A model generated the notes under the pieces. It worked only from the letters and a program-made list of their open reading frames with translations. It ran no database searches and was not told the DNA's origin. The position numbers and the translations under genes are program-made. A stretch of 64,000 nucleotides of DNA from Elusimicrobiota bacterium (GTDB lineage Bacteria; Elusimicrobiota; Endomicrobiia; Endomicrobiales; Endomicrobiaceae): contig JAFXOV010000063.1 of the NCBI GenBank assembly GCA_017528425.1, positions 1-64,000 on the forward strand, read 5' to 3'. Each line of letters starts with the position of its first letter. Position 1 is the stretch's first letter. Of this stretch, positions 26,648 through 35,379 are shown piece by piece.

Positions 26648-28774
26648 TTATAATTTGTAGAATTTTTTGAATAATTTTACCATTATGTAAGATACAATTA
26701 TTCCTTCGAGAGCACCGCAACATACATCTATCGGGAAATGACATCCGGCATAGATTCTTTCAAATCCGGTTGCAAATGCAATTATTAAATAAACATACCA
26801 ATATTTCGGTATAAGTAAAAGCATTGTCATCATAACCGTAAAAGCAAATTGTGTATGACCGGAAGGAAAAGATTTTGCATGCAATATTTCATAAAACACA
26901 TTAACATTGCCGTCACCGAAAACAGCCAACGGTCTTGATCTTTCTATAAAACTTTTTATAAAAGTGTTCATTATACTTGCAACAAGTACCGTGCATACTA
27001 TCAGTGCAAACAAAATCCAAAATTTATTTTTTTCTTCTTTCCTTAAAATAATTAATGTTACAATAACAATAATTATTACACTTGGATTTGCACCTTTATC
27101 GTCATAGAAAGAAACATTGGATATTATAAAATTCAGAAATTTATTATTTAAATCTATATTTATAAATTTAAATAATCTGTGATCTGTATCAATTAAGCCC
27201 TGCATTAAAGATTTTTTTTGGCCTATTATATTTGCCGTATATTTTTCCGGCAACATTGCGGGATTAAACTTTTTACATTTAGTGATCCAGAATTTCTTAA
27301 CCAACTTATTATTCCTGTAAACAGGAACTTCTATAGGCTGTTCAAATTCGGAGAAGGGATAAACCTTTTCGGGATTTTTAAAATCAAACATGTTACTTGT
27401 AATGAATAAACCGTCTTTATTTTTTAAGTCGGAAATATCTCTTTGCCACAAATCATAAGCATCTATTTTGCCGCTAAAGCAATAAACTCTTTTATCGGGA
27501 GTATAGAAATATATTTGGCTTGCCAAATAACTTTTATGTGTAAATAAAAACGGTTTTTTATTATCGGGATAAGCATCATATACTTTATTTATTTCTGAAG
27601 CCAATTCCTTCCAACCGAATAAATCATTTGAAACATCAACTATTTCCGCCTTAGGAATACCATATTCAACTTTCTGAGCCTCTTTTTGCGGTAAAAAAGG
27701 TTCTATGGGAATAAACTTATATAAACAATGAATCGGAACTATCAAATCCAAAAACAAAGCAAAACCGCAGGAGAAATATATTATTTTCCTGAATTTACCG
27801 TTATCCCAAAATTTGTTGATTATGTATGCCGCATACATTGTTAAAATTAAATAACCCATTGCAGGCCAATGAGGTAAAATTTCGTTAAAGGTTGCAATTG
27901 CGTTAAAGAAAAATAAAACCGGTAACGAAAAAGATGCAACAAATAATGCATCTTTTTGTCTTTTGAAAAAAGCATCTTTTATCAATACATAAGCAACATA
28001 TAAAAAGAATATAAAAAGAAACGGTGAAACATAACCTGCTTGTGCGGCAAGAGATCTTCCGAACAAAGTAAAAGAAAAACTGGGTAAAGATTTTCCGAAA
28101 CCGTGTTGCAGCTGAAAACCGAAACTTGCCCAATTATTTTGAATATTCCAAATAACAACCGGCAAGAAAACTGCAAAAGATATTATCATTGCGAAATACG
28201 GTTCTTTCTTTAAAAACCAAAATCTGTGCTCTTTTGCACATAGCAAAAATAAAATTATCGAAGGATATATCATTACTGCTGTATATTTCGACAAGAATGC
28301 AAGTCCTACGGTAAATCCTAAAAAGTACCAATATTTTTTCTCTTTCGTTTCTATAATATTTATAAAAAAGTAAAAAGATAAAAGCCAAAACAAAGATAAC
28401 GGGGAATCGGGGATTGTAACAACTGCTCCCAAAAATGAAAAAACGGGTAATACGTTTATTAATACTATACCTATAAAAGCAACTCTTTCACTGAATATTT
28501 TTTTTACACAAATGAAAAACAGCCAAGATGTTAAAATAAAAATAATAACGGAAGGCAGACGAACGGCAAATTCGTTTATTCCGAAAATATCCGTAAAGAG
28601 TTTTATTATATAACCTATCATAGGTGGATGATCATAATATGATAAATCCAAAAATTTTGAATAAACCCAATAATGAGCTTCATCTACGGTCAAGCCCAAC
28701 TTTCCTATAATTGAAAGTCTTAAAAATGTAGTTATCGCCGTTAAAAGCCAAAATAATTTATAATAATAAGACAT
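26648..28774 (-). CDS. Glycosyltransferase family 39 (ArnT/PMT-like) fused to PAP2 phosphatase
   Basis: 708 residues. The N-terminal ~500 form a GT-C type membrane glycosyltransferase: the first periplasmic loop has VDEAHYWVYSK with the catalytic-type Asp-Glu, then SYYDHPPMIGY, followed by ~10 hydrophobic helices. After a soluble segment, residues ~540-700 form a PAP2 lipid phosphatase. It has K-x6-RP (about 604-613), PSGH (about 637-640) and ERIYAGCHFPIDV (about 672-684), with further membrane helices. Polyprenyl-phosphate sugars are the usual donors of GT39 enzymes, and PAP2 enzymes dephosphorylate polyprenyl-pyrophosphate, so one chain could transfer a sugar and process the lipid carrier (inference). 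The RBS is AAGGAG. It stands alone on the minus strand between two plus-strand units. Confidence 0.85.
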   Translation of the reverse strand: MSYYYKLFWLLTAITTFLRLSIIGKLGLTVDEAHYWVYSKFLDLSYYDHPPMIGYIIKLFTDIFGINEFAVRLPSVIIFILTSWLFFICVKKIFSERVAFIGIVLINVLPVFSFLGAVVTIPDSPLSLFWLLSFYFFINIIETKEKKYWYFLGFTVGLAFLSKYTAVMIYPSIILFLLCAKEHRFWFLKKEPYFAMIISFAVFLPVVIWNIQNNWASFGFQLQHGFGKSLPSFSFTLFGRSLAAQAGYVSPFLFIFFLYVAYVLIKDAFFKRQKDALFVASFSLPVLFFFNAIATFNEILPHWPAMGYLILTMYAAYIINKFWDNGKFRKIIYFSCGFALFLDLIVPIHCLYKFIPIEPFLPQKEAQKVEYGIPKAEIVDVSNDLFGWKELASEINKVYDAYPDNKKPFLFTHKSYLASQIYFYTPDKRVYCFSGKIDAYDLWQRDISDLKNKDGLFITSNMFDFKNPEKVYPFSEFEQPIEVPVYRNNKLVKKFWITKCKKFNPAMLPEKYTANIIGQKKSLMQGLIDTDHRLFKFINIDLNNKFLNFIISNVSFYDDKGANPSVIIIVIVTLIILRKEEKNKFWILFALIVCTVLVASIMNTFIKSFIERSRPLAVFGDGNVNVFYEILHAKSFPSGHTQFAFTVMMTMLLLIPKYWYVYLIIAFATGFERIYAGCHFPIDVCCGALEGIIVSYIMVKLFKKFYKL

Positions 28775-28855
28775 TTATACTCCTTAAAATATTTTAAGTA
28801 TTTATTTTAACATAATTAGACAAAAAAAGATATATAATTTTTTTATAAAAAAGCA

Positions 28856-28884
28856 TTGAAAAATAAACAAGTATATATTAGAAT
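28856..28884 (+). promoter_or_regulatory. Sigma70-type promoter of the ABC-F/giant-protein unit
   Basis: TTGAAA at 28856-28861, 17-bp spacer, TAGAAT at 28879-28884. It precedes a small ORF that starts with TTG at 28907 after GGAGG. The hexamers are identical to those of the pstS promoter. Confidence 0.65.
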
Positions 28885-28906
28885 ATCTTATGTACATGGA
28901 GGCAGC

Positions 28907-29410
28907 TTGAAAAGAAAGTTTATCTCTATTGTTTTGTTTTTGTTTATAATCTCATCAAATGTTTCTTACGGGTTGATGAGTCTTGTTTCTTTTGCTTCCG
29001 AAAAAAGCCACATAAATTCTTCAATTACCGTCAATATCCAGGAACAATATAAATCTATGTTTAATCTGCCGAAAAACTTTATTAATATGTGTGTAAAGGT
29101 ACAAGAAGATTTCAAGATACTTAAAATTAATAATTCTAAACTTTTCTTCATAGATAAAGATGTTGAATTTTTTAATAATAATTTGTTTGCAACATTATCA
29201 AGTCCTTTAAAATTAAAGACTTATTACATCTATGACAAAACTTGTATAATTGATAGAATTTCAAATTATTCGAATGGAGCATTTATATTATTTGCGGTAA
29301 TTTTTATTTTTTATATTTTGAGGTATGTGGGACTATTAAAATTATTTAGCTCCAGCGATTATTTTATTACAAAAAATGGAGATTTGAAGTCTATTACTCT
29401 GTCTAAATAA
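28907..29410 (+). CDS. Small membrane/exported protein upstream of ABC-F and giant proteins 2 and 3
   Basis: 167 residues, family not recognised. I place the start at a TTG preceded by GGAGG (28898-28902, 4-nt spacing); the longer in-frame version begins inside the promoter. The N terminus MKRKFISIVLFLFIISS is a good signal peptide. The middle is soluble, and a second hydrophobic helix spans about residues 123-146, followed by a short basic tail. The stop codon lies in the loop of a terminator hairpin immediately upstream of the ABC-F gene, mirroring the small ORF at 6624. No clear sequence similarity between the two ORFs is visible by eye. Confidence 0.6.
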   Translation: MKRKFISIVLFLFIISSNVSYGLMSLVSFASEKSHINSSITVNIQEQYKSMFNLPKNFINMCVKVQEDFKILKINNSKLFFIDKDVEFFNNNLFATLSSPLKLKTYYIYDKTCIIDRISNYSNGAFILFAVIFIFYILRYVGLLKLFSSSDYFITKNGDLKSITLSK

Positions 29411-29433
29411 ATTTTAGACAGAGTTTTTATTTT
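29396..29433 (+). terminator. Intrinsic terminator / possible attenuator before the ABC-F gene
   Basis: A perfect 12-bp stem (29396-29407 with 29413-29424) with a 5-nt loop containing most of the small ORF's stop codon, followed by a T-rich tail. Only a weak GGA RBS separates it from the ATG at 29443, so downstream genes seem to depend on readthrough. Confidence 0.82.
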
Positions 29434-29442
29434 GGAAAAAAA

Positions 29443-31287
29443 ATGATTACAATTAACAATTTATCAAAATCTTACGGAACAAGAGTTTTATTCGACAACT
29501 TATCTTTCAGTGTCGGTAAAGGGGAAAAGATAGGTTTAGTAGGCAGAAACGGCTACGGGAAAACAACTTTGCTTAAAATGATTACCGGAGAAGCAGAATA
29601 TGATTCCGGAGAAATACAAATTCCCAAGAGCTACAAGATAGGATATTTAAAACAACATTTGGATTTTAAATATAAAACCATTATTGACGAAGTTGCATCC
29701 GTATTACCCAAGGAAGAAACCGATAATAAGTGGAAAGCGGAAAAAGTTTTGTTCGGTTTGGGTTTTACAAAGGAAGATTTACAAAAAGAACCGTCTGTGT
29801 TTTCCGGAGGATATAAGATAAGATTAAACTTAGCCAAAATATTGCTTTCCGATGTCGATATGTTATTGCTGGACGAGCCTAACAATTACTTGGATATTGT
29901 TGCAATAAGATGGTTGATAAAATTTCTTAAGACATTAAAAAATGAGCTTATATTAATAACCCACGACAGGTCTTTTATGGATCAGGTTGTTACTCATACT
30001 GTTGCAATTCACAGAAATAAAGCAAGAAAGGTAGAGGGAACTACCGAAAAACTGTACGAACAAATAGCAAAAGAAGAAGAAATTTACGAAAAGACAAGAA
30101 TAAATATAGAAAAGAGAAGAAAAAGAACCGAACTTTTTATAAGAAGATTCAGAGCAAAAGCGAGACTTGCGGGTATGGTTCAGTCGAGAATAAAAACTTT
30201 GGAAAAGCAGGAAGATTTAAAACAATTAACGGAACTTGAAACATTGGACTTTTCTTTCAGTGATTTGGATTTTCCCGCGAACAAAATGCTCAGCACTTAT
30301 TCTTTGAAATTCGGATATACGAACGACGATATTTTAATTGACAATTTAAACTTGGATGTTTTAAAAAAGGAAAGAATTTGTGTCGTCGGTAAAAACGGCA
30401 AAGGAAAATCCACTTTACTAAAATTATTGGCGGGAAGATTAAATCCTATATCAGGCAATATAAAAAAACATCCGGAACTTGAAACAGGATATTTCGTCCA
30501 GTCTGACGTGGCACAACTTAACGACGAAGATACGATTTATGAATCTATTTTATCCGCAAATACAAAGTTACCGCAAAACGCAAGGAACATTTGCGGTGCA
30601 ATGATGTTCGGCGGAAACGATATGATGAAAAAAATAAAGGTTCTTTCCGGAGGAGAAAAAAGCAGAGTTTTGTTGGGTAAGATTTTGGCAAAGCCGGCAC
30701 ACTTGTTACTCCTTGATGAGCCTACAAACCATTTGGATTTGGAATCTACCGAATCGTTAATAGATGCAATTAACGAGTTTTCCGGCTCGATTATAATAGT
30801 AACTCACAATGAAGAACTGTTACATGCCGTAGCACAAAAACTTATAATTTTCGACAGAAACAAAGTATCCTTCTTCGACGGGACATATGCAGACTTTTTG
30901 GAAAGATGCGGTTGGGAAGACGAAAGTTCCGAAATAAAAGCAACAACAAAAAGTTCCGAAAAGAAGTTATACACAAAAGAAGAAGTAAAAAAAATCAGAG
31001 CCAAATTAATACAAGAAAAATCCAGGGCATTAAAACCCTTGGAATTAAAAATTAAAGAATTGGAAAAAGAAATTCATGATAAGGAACTTGAAATAGAAAA
31101 CATTACAAAACTTCTTATAAAAGCTTGCGAAGAAAACAATGTAAGTTTTCTTGCCGAAGGCCCGAAACAAAGTAAGTTATTAAAAGAAGATTTAGAAGTG
31201 TTGTATGCCGAGTTGATGGAAAACACGGAAATTTTTGAAGAGAAAGAAAAATATTATGAAAAAGAATTTAATAACATCAATAATTAG
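29443..31287 (+). CDS. ABC-F family ATPase (ribosome-associated type)
   Basis: 614 residues with two ABC domains and no membrane segments. NBD1 has GRNGYGKTT, the signature FSGGYKIRL and LLLDEPNNYLD. A charged helical linker follows (about residues 210-265, rich in Arg, with RRFRAKARLAGMVQSR), of the kind that contacts the ribosomal P-site tRNA in this family. NBD2 has GKNGKGKST, LSGGEKSRV and LLLDEPTNHLD. The C-terminal ~90 residues are a Lys/Glu-rich coiled coil as in Uup/YfmR/YheS types. The subfamily cannot be fixed by eye. The stop overlaps the RBS of the giant protein gene at 31298, so translation is closely linked. Confidence 0.92.
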   Translation: MITINNLSKSYGTRVLFDNLSFSVGKGEKIGLVGRNGYGKTTLLKMITGEAEYDSGEIQIPKSYKIGYLKQHLDFKYKTIIDEVASVLPKEETDNKWKAEKVLFGLGFTKEDLQKEPSVFSGGYKIRLNLAKILLSDVDMLLLDEPNNYLDIVAIRWLIKFLKTLKNELILITHDRSFMDQVVTHTVAIHRNKARKVEGTTEKLYEQIAKEEEIYEKTRINIEKRRKRTELFIRRFRAKARLAGMVQSRIKTLEKQEDLKQLTELETLDFSFSDLDFPANKMLSTYSLKFGYTNDDILIDNLNLDVLKKERICVVGKNGKGKSTLLKLLAGRLNPISGNIKKHPELETGYFVQSDVAQLNDEDTIYESILSANTKLPQNARNICGAMMFGGNDMMKKIKVLSGGEKSRVLLGKILAKPAHLLLLDEPTNHLDLESTESLIDAINEFSGSIIIVTHNEELLHAVAQKLIIFDRNKVSFFDGTYADFLERCGWEDESSEIKATTKSSEKKLYTKEEVKKIRAKLIQEKSRALKPLELKIKELEKEIHDKELEIENITKLLIKACEENNVSFLAEGPKQSKLLKEDLEVLYAELMENTEIFEEKEKYYEKEFNNINN

Positions 31288-31297
31288 GAGAACTGCC

Positions 31298-34200
31298 ATG
31301 AAGCAAAAAATAACAAAATTCTTTGCATCATTATTATCCGTAATTTTGATATTACCTCAATTTTTACAAGCTGATTTCATATATACAAATATTCCGGCAA
31401 CAATTAACCCGGTTATCGCAACCGTTTCACAATCTTATTTGAACGACGGGAAAGATATTTTTGTTTTAATTCAAGACTTACATTCAAACCCGGAAGTTCA
31501 ATCAAATATATATAAAACAATTGATTTCTTAGATAAGGAATACGGAATAAACAAAATTCTTATTGAAGGTGCACCAAATACAAAAATAGATACAAGTTTT
31601 ATTAAATCTTTAAACAATTATGATTCCAAAGTTTCGGATTATTTATTGAATAAAGGAATGCTTACCGGAACAGAATACTTTCTAATAAAAAACAATTCTG
31701 ATGTTCCCGTTTACGGTTTAGAAGATTGGGAAACATATATAAATAACATTCGTCTTCTTGCAAACATAAACAATAATTTGAAAGGTTCTCAAAAAGTCTT
31801 TAACGATTTTTATAATACCGTTATAGAAAGAACAAACTCAAAAAAATTAATGAAGTATGTGGATTTTGATATAAACGATACCAAGATAAAGAAAAAATTA
31901 AATCAACCGATATTAAAATACGACACTTTAAACAATTTTATATTTTTATCCGATACAAAAAAGAATTTGAATAAAAAAAGCGTTAACTCCGAACATTTAA
32001 AATTTGTGGGAGAATTAAAAAATTCTTTAGATTATGACAACTACAAAAGCCTTATAGATAAAACAAAAAGTGATGACCTAACCGAATATTGGCAACAATT
32101 ATATAAGCAATTTTTGCAAAATCAATCTTATCAATCACAATATAAAAATTTATTCTCATATTTAAATTATGTTTTAAAAACAAACAGTTTGAATATCGTT
32201 TCTTTGATTCATCAACAGAACGAATATTTTAACGATTTTTTAAATGATTTATACAACAAAGACAAAAACTTGGAAGAAAAAATATTCATATTAAAAATGA
32301 CAAGCTTATTTGAAAAAATTATAAATTTATCGATAAGTGAATATGAATATGATTTTTTCACAAATAATTTTGACAGATACAAAGAATTGTTAAACTTTTA
32401 TCTCACCAACGAAGATTTGATTAAATTTGATGTTATTCTTGAATTTAATAAGTTTCTGGAATATTATGCCGTAAATAAAGAAAGAAATAACATATTCATA
32501 AACAATATTTTATCTTCCAAATCAACAAACGATAAAAACACCGATAAAAATATTACCGTTATTGTAACCGGAGGATTTCACTCATCGATATTAAATACTT
32601 TAAAAGAAAAGAACTTACAATATTTGTTAATAACGCCGTATTCAAAAAGCAACAAAGTTACCGATGCTTACTCAAAAATAGTATCCAGTGCTTACGAACA
32701 ACAAACAATTATTCAAATACAAATGTTATTGGCCAATACACCTTTAATTCCGGCACACACAAAAGATTTGTTCCTGGCAGAGCTTACTGCCGCATTTGCG
32801 GAAGTGTACGATCAGGATCCGAAAACGGTGGAAGAACATATCAGAAAATTGGTAAGAGGGAAATGGTCTGAACCGTTAAACATACACATAAAAGATGACA
32901 ATTTTAACATCTTTATAGGTAATCAGGTTATTTCTTTCAAAATAAAAGATAATAAGCTTGATTTTACCGACTATAAAATAGGACCGATAGAAGAAGATAC
33001 AATTTTTATAAGAGATTATGCCAAGAAAAAAACCGTTGAATATTTAGCTACAGTAGGCAGTGAGACTTTTGTTTTTGAAATAGATGAAGATATTGCTTCA
33101 AATTTAACACAAGAAGATATTACGGAAATCATTGAAGAAGTAATTGTAAGAACACCACAGGAAGAAGAGATTGTTTCTTTTTCACAAAAAAGTCCGGAAG
33201 ATAAAAAAAGATATCCCATAAGAATAGCAATAAAAACTTTTGAAAAATCAAACTCAACCGATTTATTCATAAACAATGTTGACGAAAGCAGAACTTTCTT
33301 TATTAACAAATCATTATTAAAAGCAGAACCGTCTTCAAGAAGATTATTTTTAAAAATTTCTCTAATTCATGCAATATTATTTTCTTTTTTCAATACCGAA
33401 GCTTTCGATAAAGATATGTTAACGGCAGATGACGTTAGTTTTATTTTTATTAATGTTAGCAAAGACGAATTCGGGCTTCCGGATATACAAGCATTAAAAG
33501 AAAGTTTGGAAAAAGCTACGGAAACGGAATTTTCCGACAAAGAGATTCGTATTTTTTCTCAATTAAAAAAATATTCCGGGAATTTGGAACTTCTTATACA
33601 AGAAGTGTTGCAAAAAGATTATATAAGTGAATACAGACTTCCTCATTGGAAACATATTATAAGTCAATATTTTGCACCCAACAAAGGAGAATCCAAAAGA
33701 GTTGCAAGGAAAAGAAGACATCGTGAAAAAGAATTCTTTTCCAAAATGATAGTGGATAATTCTCAAGAGGAATCTTTTCAAGAATTTTTAGACAGAAGAG
33801 TTTCCAAAGAAAGACAAAACAAAATAAATTCTAATATAGAGTATCTTGCACAATATTTAATTGCTTCCGTTTCGGAACAGGAAAAACAATATGCTCAACA
33901 ATTATCTGCGGATTTGGAACAAAATATTCGAGATTGTTTAAATCTTATGTATTTGAAACTGCCAAAACATATTTTTGAAAAATTTCTTAACGAAAAAGGT
34001 GTTGTTGCCGATCATAACTTTAATCATTCAATGAAATTAATAGAAAATGCCATAGACATAATAAAAACGGAAGGGAAACCTTTTGCGGAAATAGATTTTA
34101 CAATAGTTGTATATGCGGCTTTAATGCATGATGTGGCTTGCACTTTTTTCAGAGATAACCACGAGAAAAATTCGGCAATATTAGCCGCGGAAATGTTAAG

Positions 34201-35368
34201 AAGCAGTCATTTACCTACAAGAACAAGAAAAAGAATAGTTGCTGCTTGTATCGGGCATGAAAAAGTAGGAGACAGGGGAGAAAGAGCAGAACATCAAATA
34301 TATGAAGCAAGGTTAATACATGATGCCGACGGATTATCTGCCGTTATGGATTTAGGCAGAATCATAAATATCTGGATGAAAAACAAAGAGCAATTCTTTT
34401 TTAAAGAAAGGACTGTTTCCGAAAGGCTTGACTTAATAGAAAGAGACAGATTTTTGTATACCGAAGGCGGAGATATGATTAATGATTTATTAAGGCAATT
34501 CGTAAGAATGAAACCTTCAAGATACTTAACAAAAGGTGCTCAAACAATATTACAAAACGCAATGAAAAACGGACAGAATTATTTAACGGATTTATTGAAT
34601 GAAAACAAGCAAAAAATAATTGAAACTTACAACTTAACAGAGGAAGATTTTCAACAGGCAATAGAAACTATCTCTATAATGTTCAGAAACAAGGATTATC
34701 AAGAAATATTGCAAAGAACTCCTACGAAAAAAGAATTAAAGAAAGAATCTCATGATGAAATTTTCGATACAAGAAAAGATATAAATACGGATAACACATT
34801 ACTGATAGATATCGTAGATACAAAAGATGAATTGTACAGGTTGGAAAAAGCTGAAAGAGCCGGTGTTAACACTTTGGCTGTTTCCTTCGCAAGTAATGAA
34901 ATATTATCAAATATTCCGTTAACAAATGTCATTAATTTGGAAAAAGAAATATTAACAATAAACGGACAAAGTTACGATGTAAATATAAATTTAAATCTTA
35001 TAAAATTACAACCTGCATATTATTCAGAATACATGAAAGTTTTAACTATTGATGCTCCGGAAGTACCTGAAGAATTAAGACCGGAAATAATAAAACATAT
35101 TCGAACCCAACTCCTTAAAAACAAACAATATTTGGAATATATAAATCCGTTAGAACATATGGCTATTATAAACTTTGAATCAGCTAACGGTAATTACGAA
35201 AAACTAATGGCTTCGAAAGCATTGAATTTCAGTTTTGCTTCGATATTAGCCGATACTTGGGGAGATATTCCGGTACTGTACGACTTTAGAAGAGAAAGAA
35301 GTCTTATATCGGATTCCCAAGAAATTATAAATCCAAGAATAATTAATGCAATGTTATCTGCATCTTAA
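31298..35368 (+). CDS. Giant exported protein 2: Tiki/ChaN-like N-domain plus HD phosphohydrolase
   Basis: 1356 residues from the ATG after AGGAG (31286-31290); an in-frame extension into the ABC-F gene is rejected because it would bury the signal peptide. The signal peptide cleaves near FLQA-D. The N-terminal domain (about 40-450) opens with IQDLH (Asp60, His62) and IEGA and closes with TGGFH (His428). The middle region aligns with giant protein 3 but has lost its HExxH (here HAILF). The HD domain (about 895-1060) has His906-rich NFNHS, His944-Asp945 (MHDVA), DNHEKNS, His987 and His1008-Asp1009 (LIHDADGL), consistent with a metal-dependent phosphohydrolase. The C-terminal ~190 residues are homologous to the C terminus of giant protein 3. 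It is 11 bp upstream of that gene. Substrate unknown. Confidence 0.88.
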   Translation: MKQKITKFFASLLSVILILPQFLQADFIYTNIPATINPVIATVSQSYLNDGKDIFVLIQDLHSNPEVQSNIYKTIDFLDKEYGINKILIEGAPNTKIDTSFIKSLNNYDSKVSDYLLNKGMLTGTEYFLIKNNSDVPVYGLEDWETYINNIRLLANINNNLKGSQKVFNDFYNTVIERTNSKKLMKYVDFDINDTKIKKKLNQPILKYDTLNNFIFLSDTKKNLNKKSVNSEHLKFVGELKNSLDYDNYKSLIDKTKSDDLTEYWQQLYKQFLQNQSYQSQYKNLFSYLNYVLKTNSLNIVSLIHQQNEYFNDFLNDLYNKDKNLEEKIFILKMTSLFEKIINLSISEYEYDFFTNNFDRYKELLNFYLTNEDLIKFDVILEFNKFLEYYAVNKERNNIFINNILSSKSTNDKNTDKNITVIVTGGFHSSILNTLKEKNLQYLLITPYSKSNKVTDAYSKIVSSAYEQQTIIQIQMLLANTPLIPAHTKDLFLAELTAAFAEVYDQDPKTVEEHIRKLVRGKWSEPLNIHIKDDNFNIFIGNQVISFKIKDNKLDFTDYKIGPIEEDTIFIRDYAKKKTVEYLATVGSETFVFEIDEDIASNLTQEDITEIIEEVIVRTPQEEEIVSFSQKSPEDKKRYPIRIAIKTFEKSNSTDLFINNVDESRTFFINKSLLKAEPSSRRLFLKISLIHAILFSFFNTEAFDKDMLTADDVSFIFINVSKDEFGLPDIQALKESLEKATETEFSDKEIRIFSQLKKYSGNLELLIQEVLQKDYISEYRLPHWKHIISQYFAPNKGESKRVARKRRHREKEFFSKMIVDNSQEESFQEFLDRRVSKERQNKINSNIEYLAQYLIASVSEQEKQYAQQLSADLEQNIRDCLNLMYLKLPKHIFEKFLNEKGVVADHNFNHSMKLIENAIDIIKTEGKPFAEIDFTIVVYAALMHDVACTFFRDNHEKNSAILAAEMLRSSHLPTRTRKRIVAACIGHEKVGDRGERAEHQIYEARLIHDADGLSAVMDLGRIINIWMKNKEQFFFKERTVSERLDLIERDRFLYTEGGDMINDLLRQFVRMKPSRYLTKGAQTILQNAMKNGQNYLTDLLNENKQKIIETYNLTEEDFQQAIETISIMFRNKDYQEILQRTPTKKELKKESHDEIFDTRKDINTDNTLLIDIVDTKDELYRLEKAERAGVNTLAVSFASNEILSNIPLTNVINLEKEILTINGQSYDVNINLNLIKLQPAYYSEYMKVLTIDAPEVPEELRPEIIKHIRTQLLKNKQYLEYINPLEHMAIINFESANGNYEKLMASKALNFSFASILADTWGDIPVLYDFRRERSLISDSQEIINPRIINAMLSAS

Positions 35369-35379
35369 GGAGAAACGGT

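Noticed and set aside
31235-31297. In-frame upstream extension of giant protein 2 into the ABC-F gene
   Set aside because: It overlaps the end of the ABC-F gene and would place 21 residues before a clear signal peptide; the ATG at 31298 has a good AGGAG RBS.
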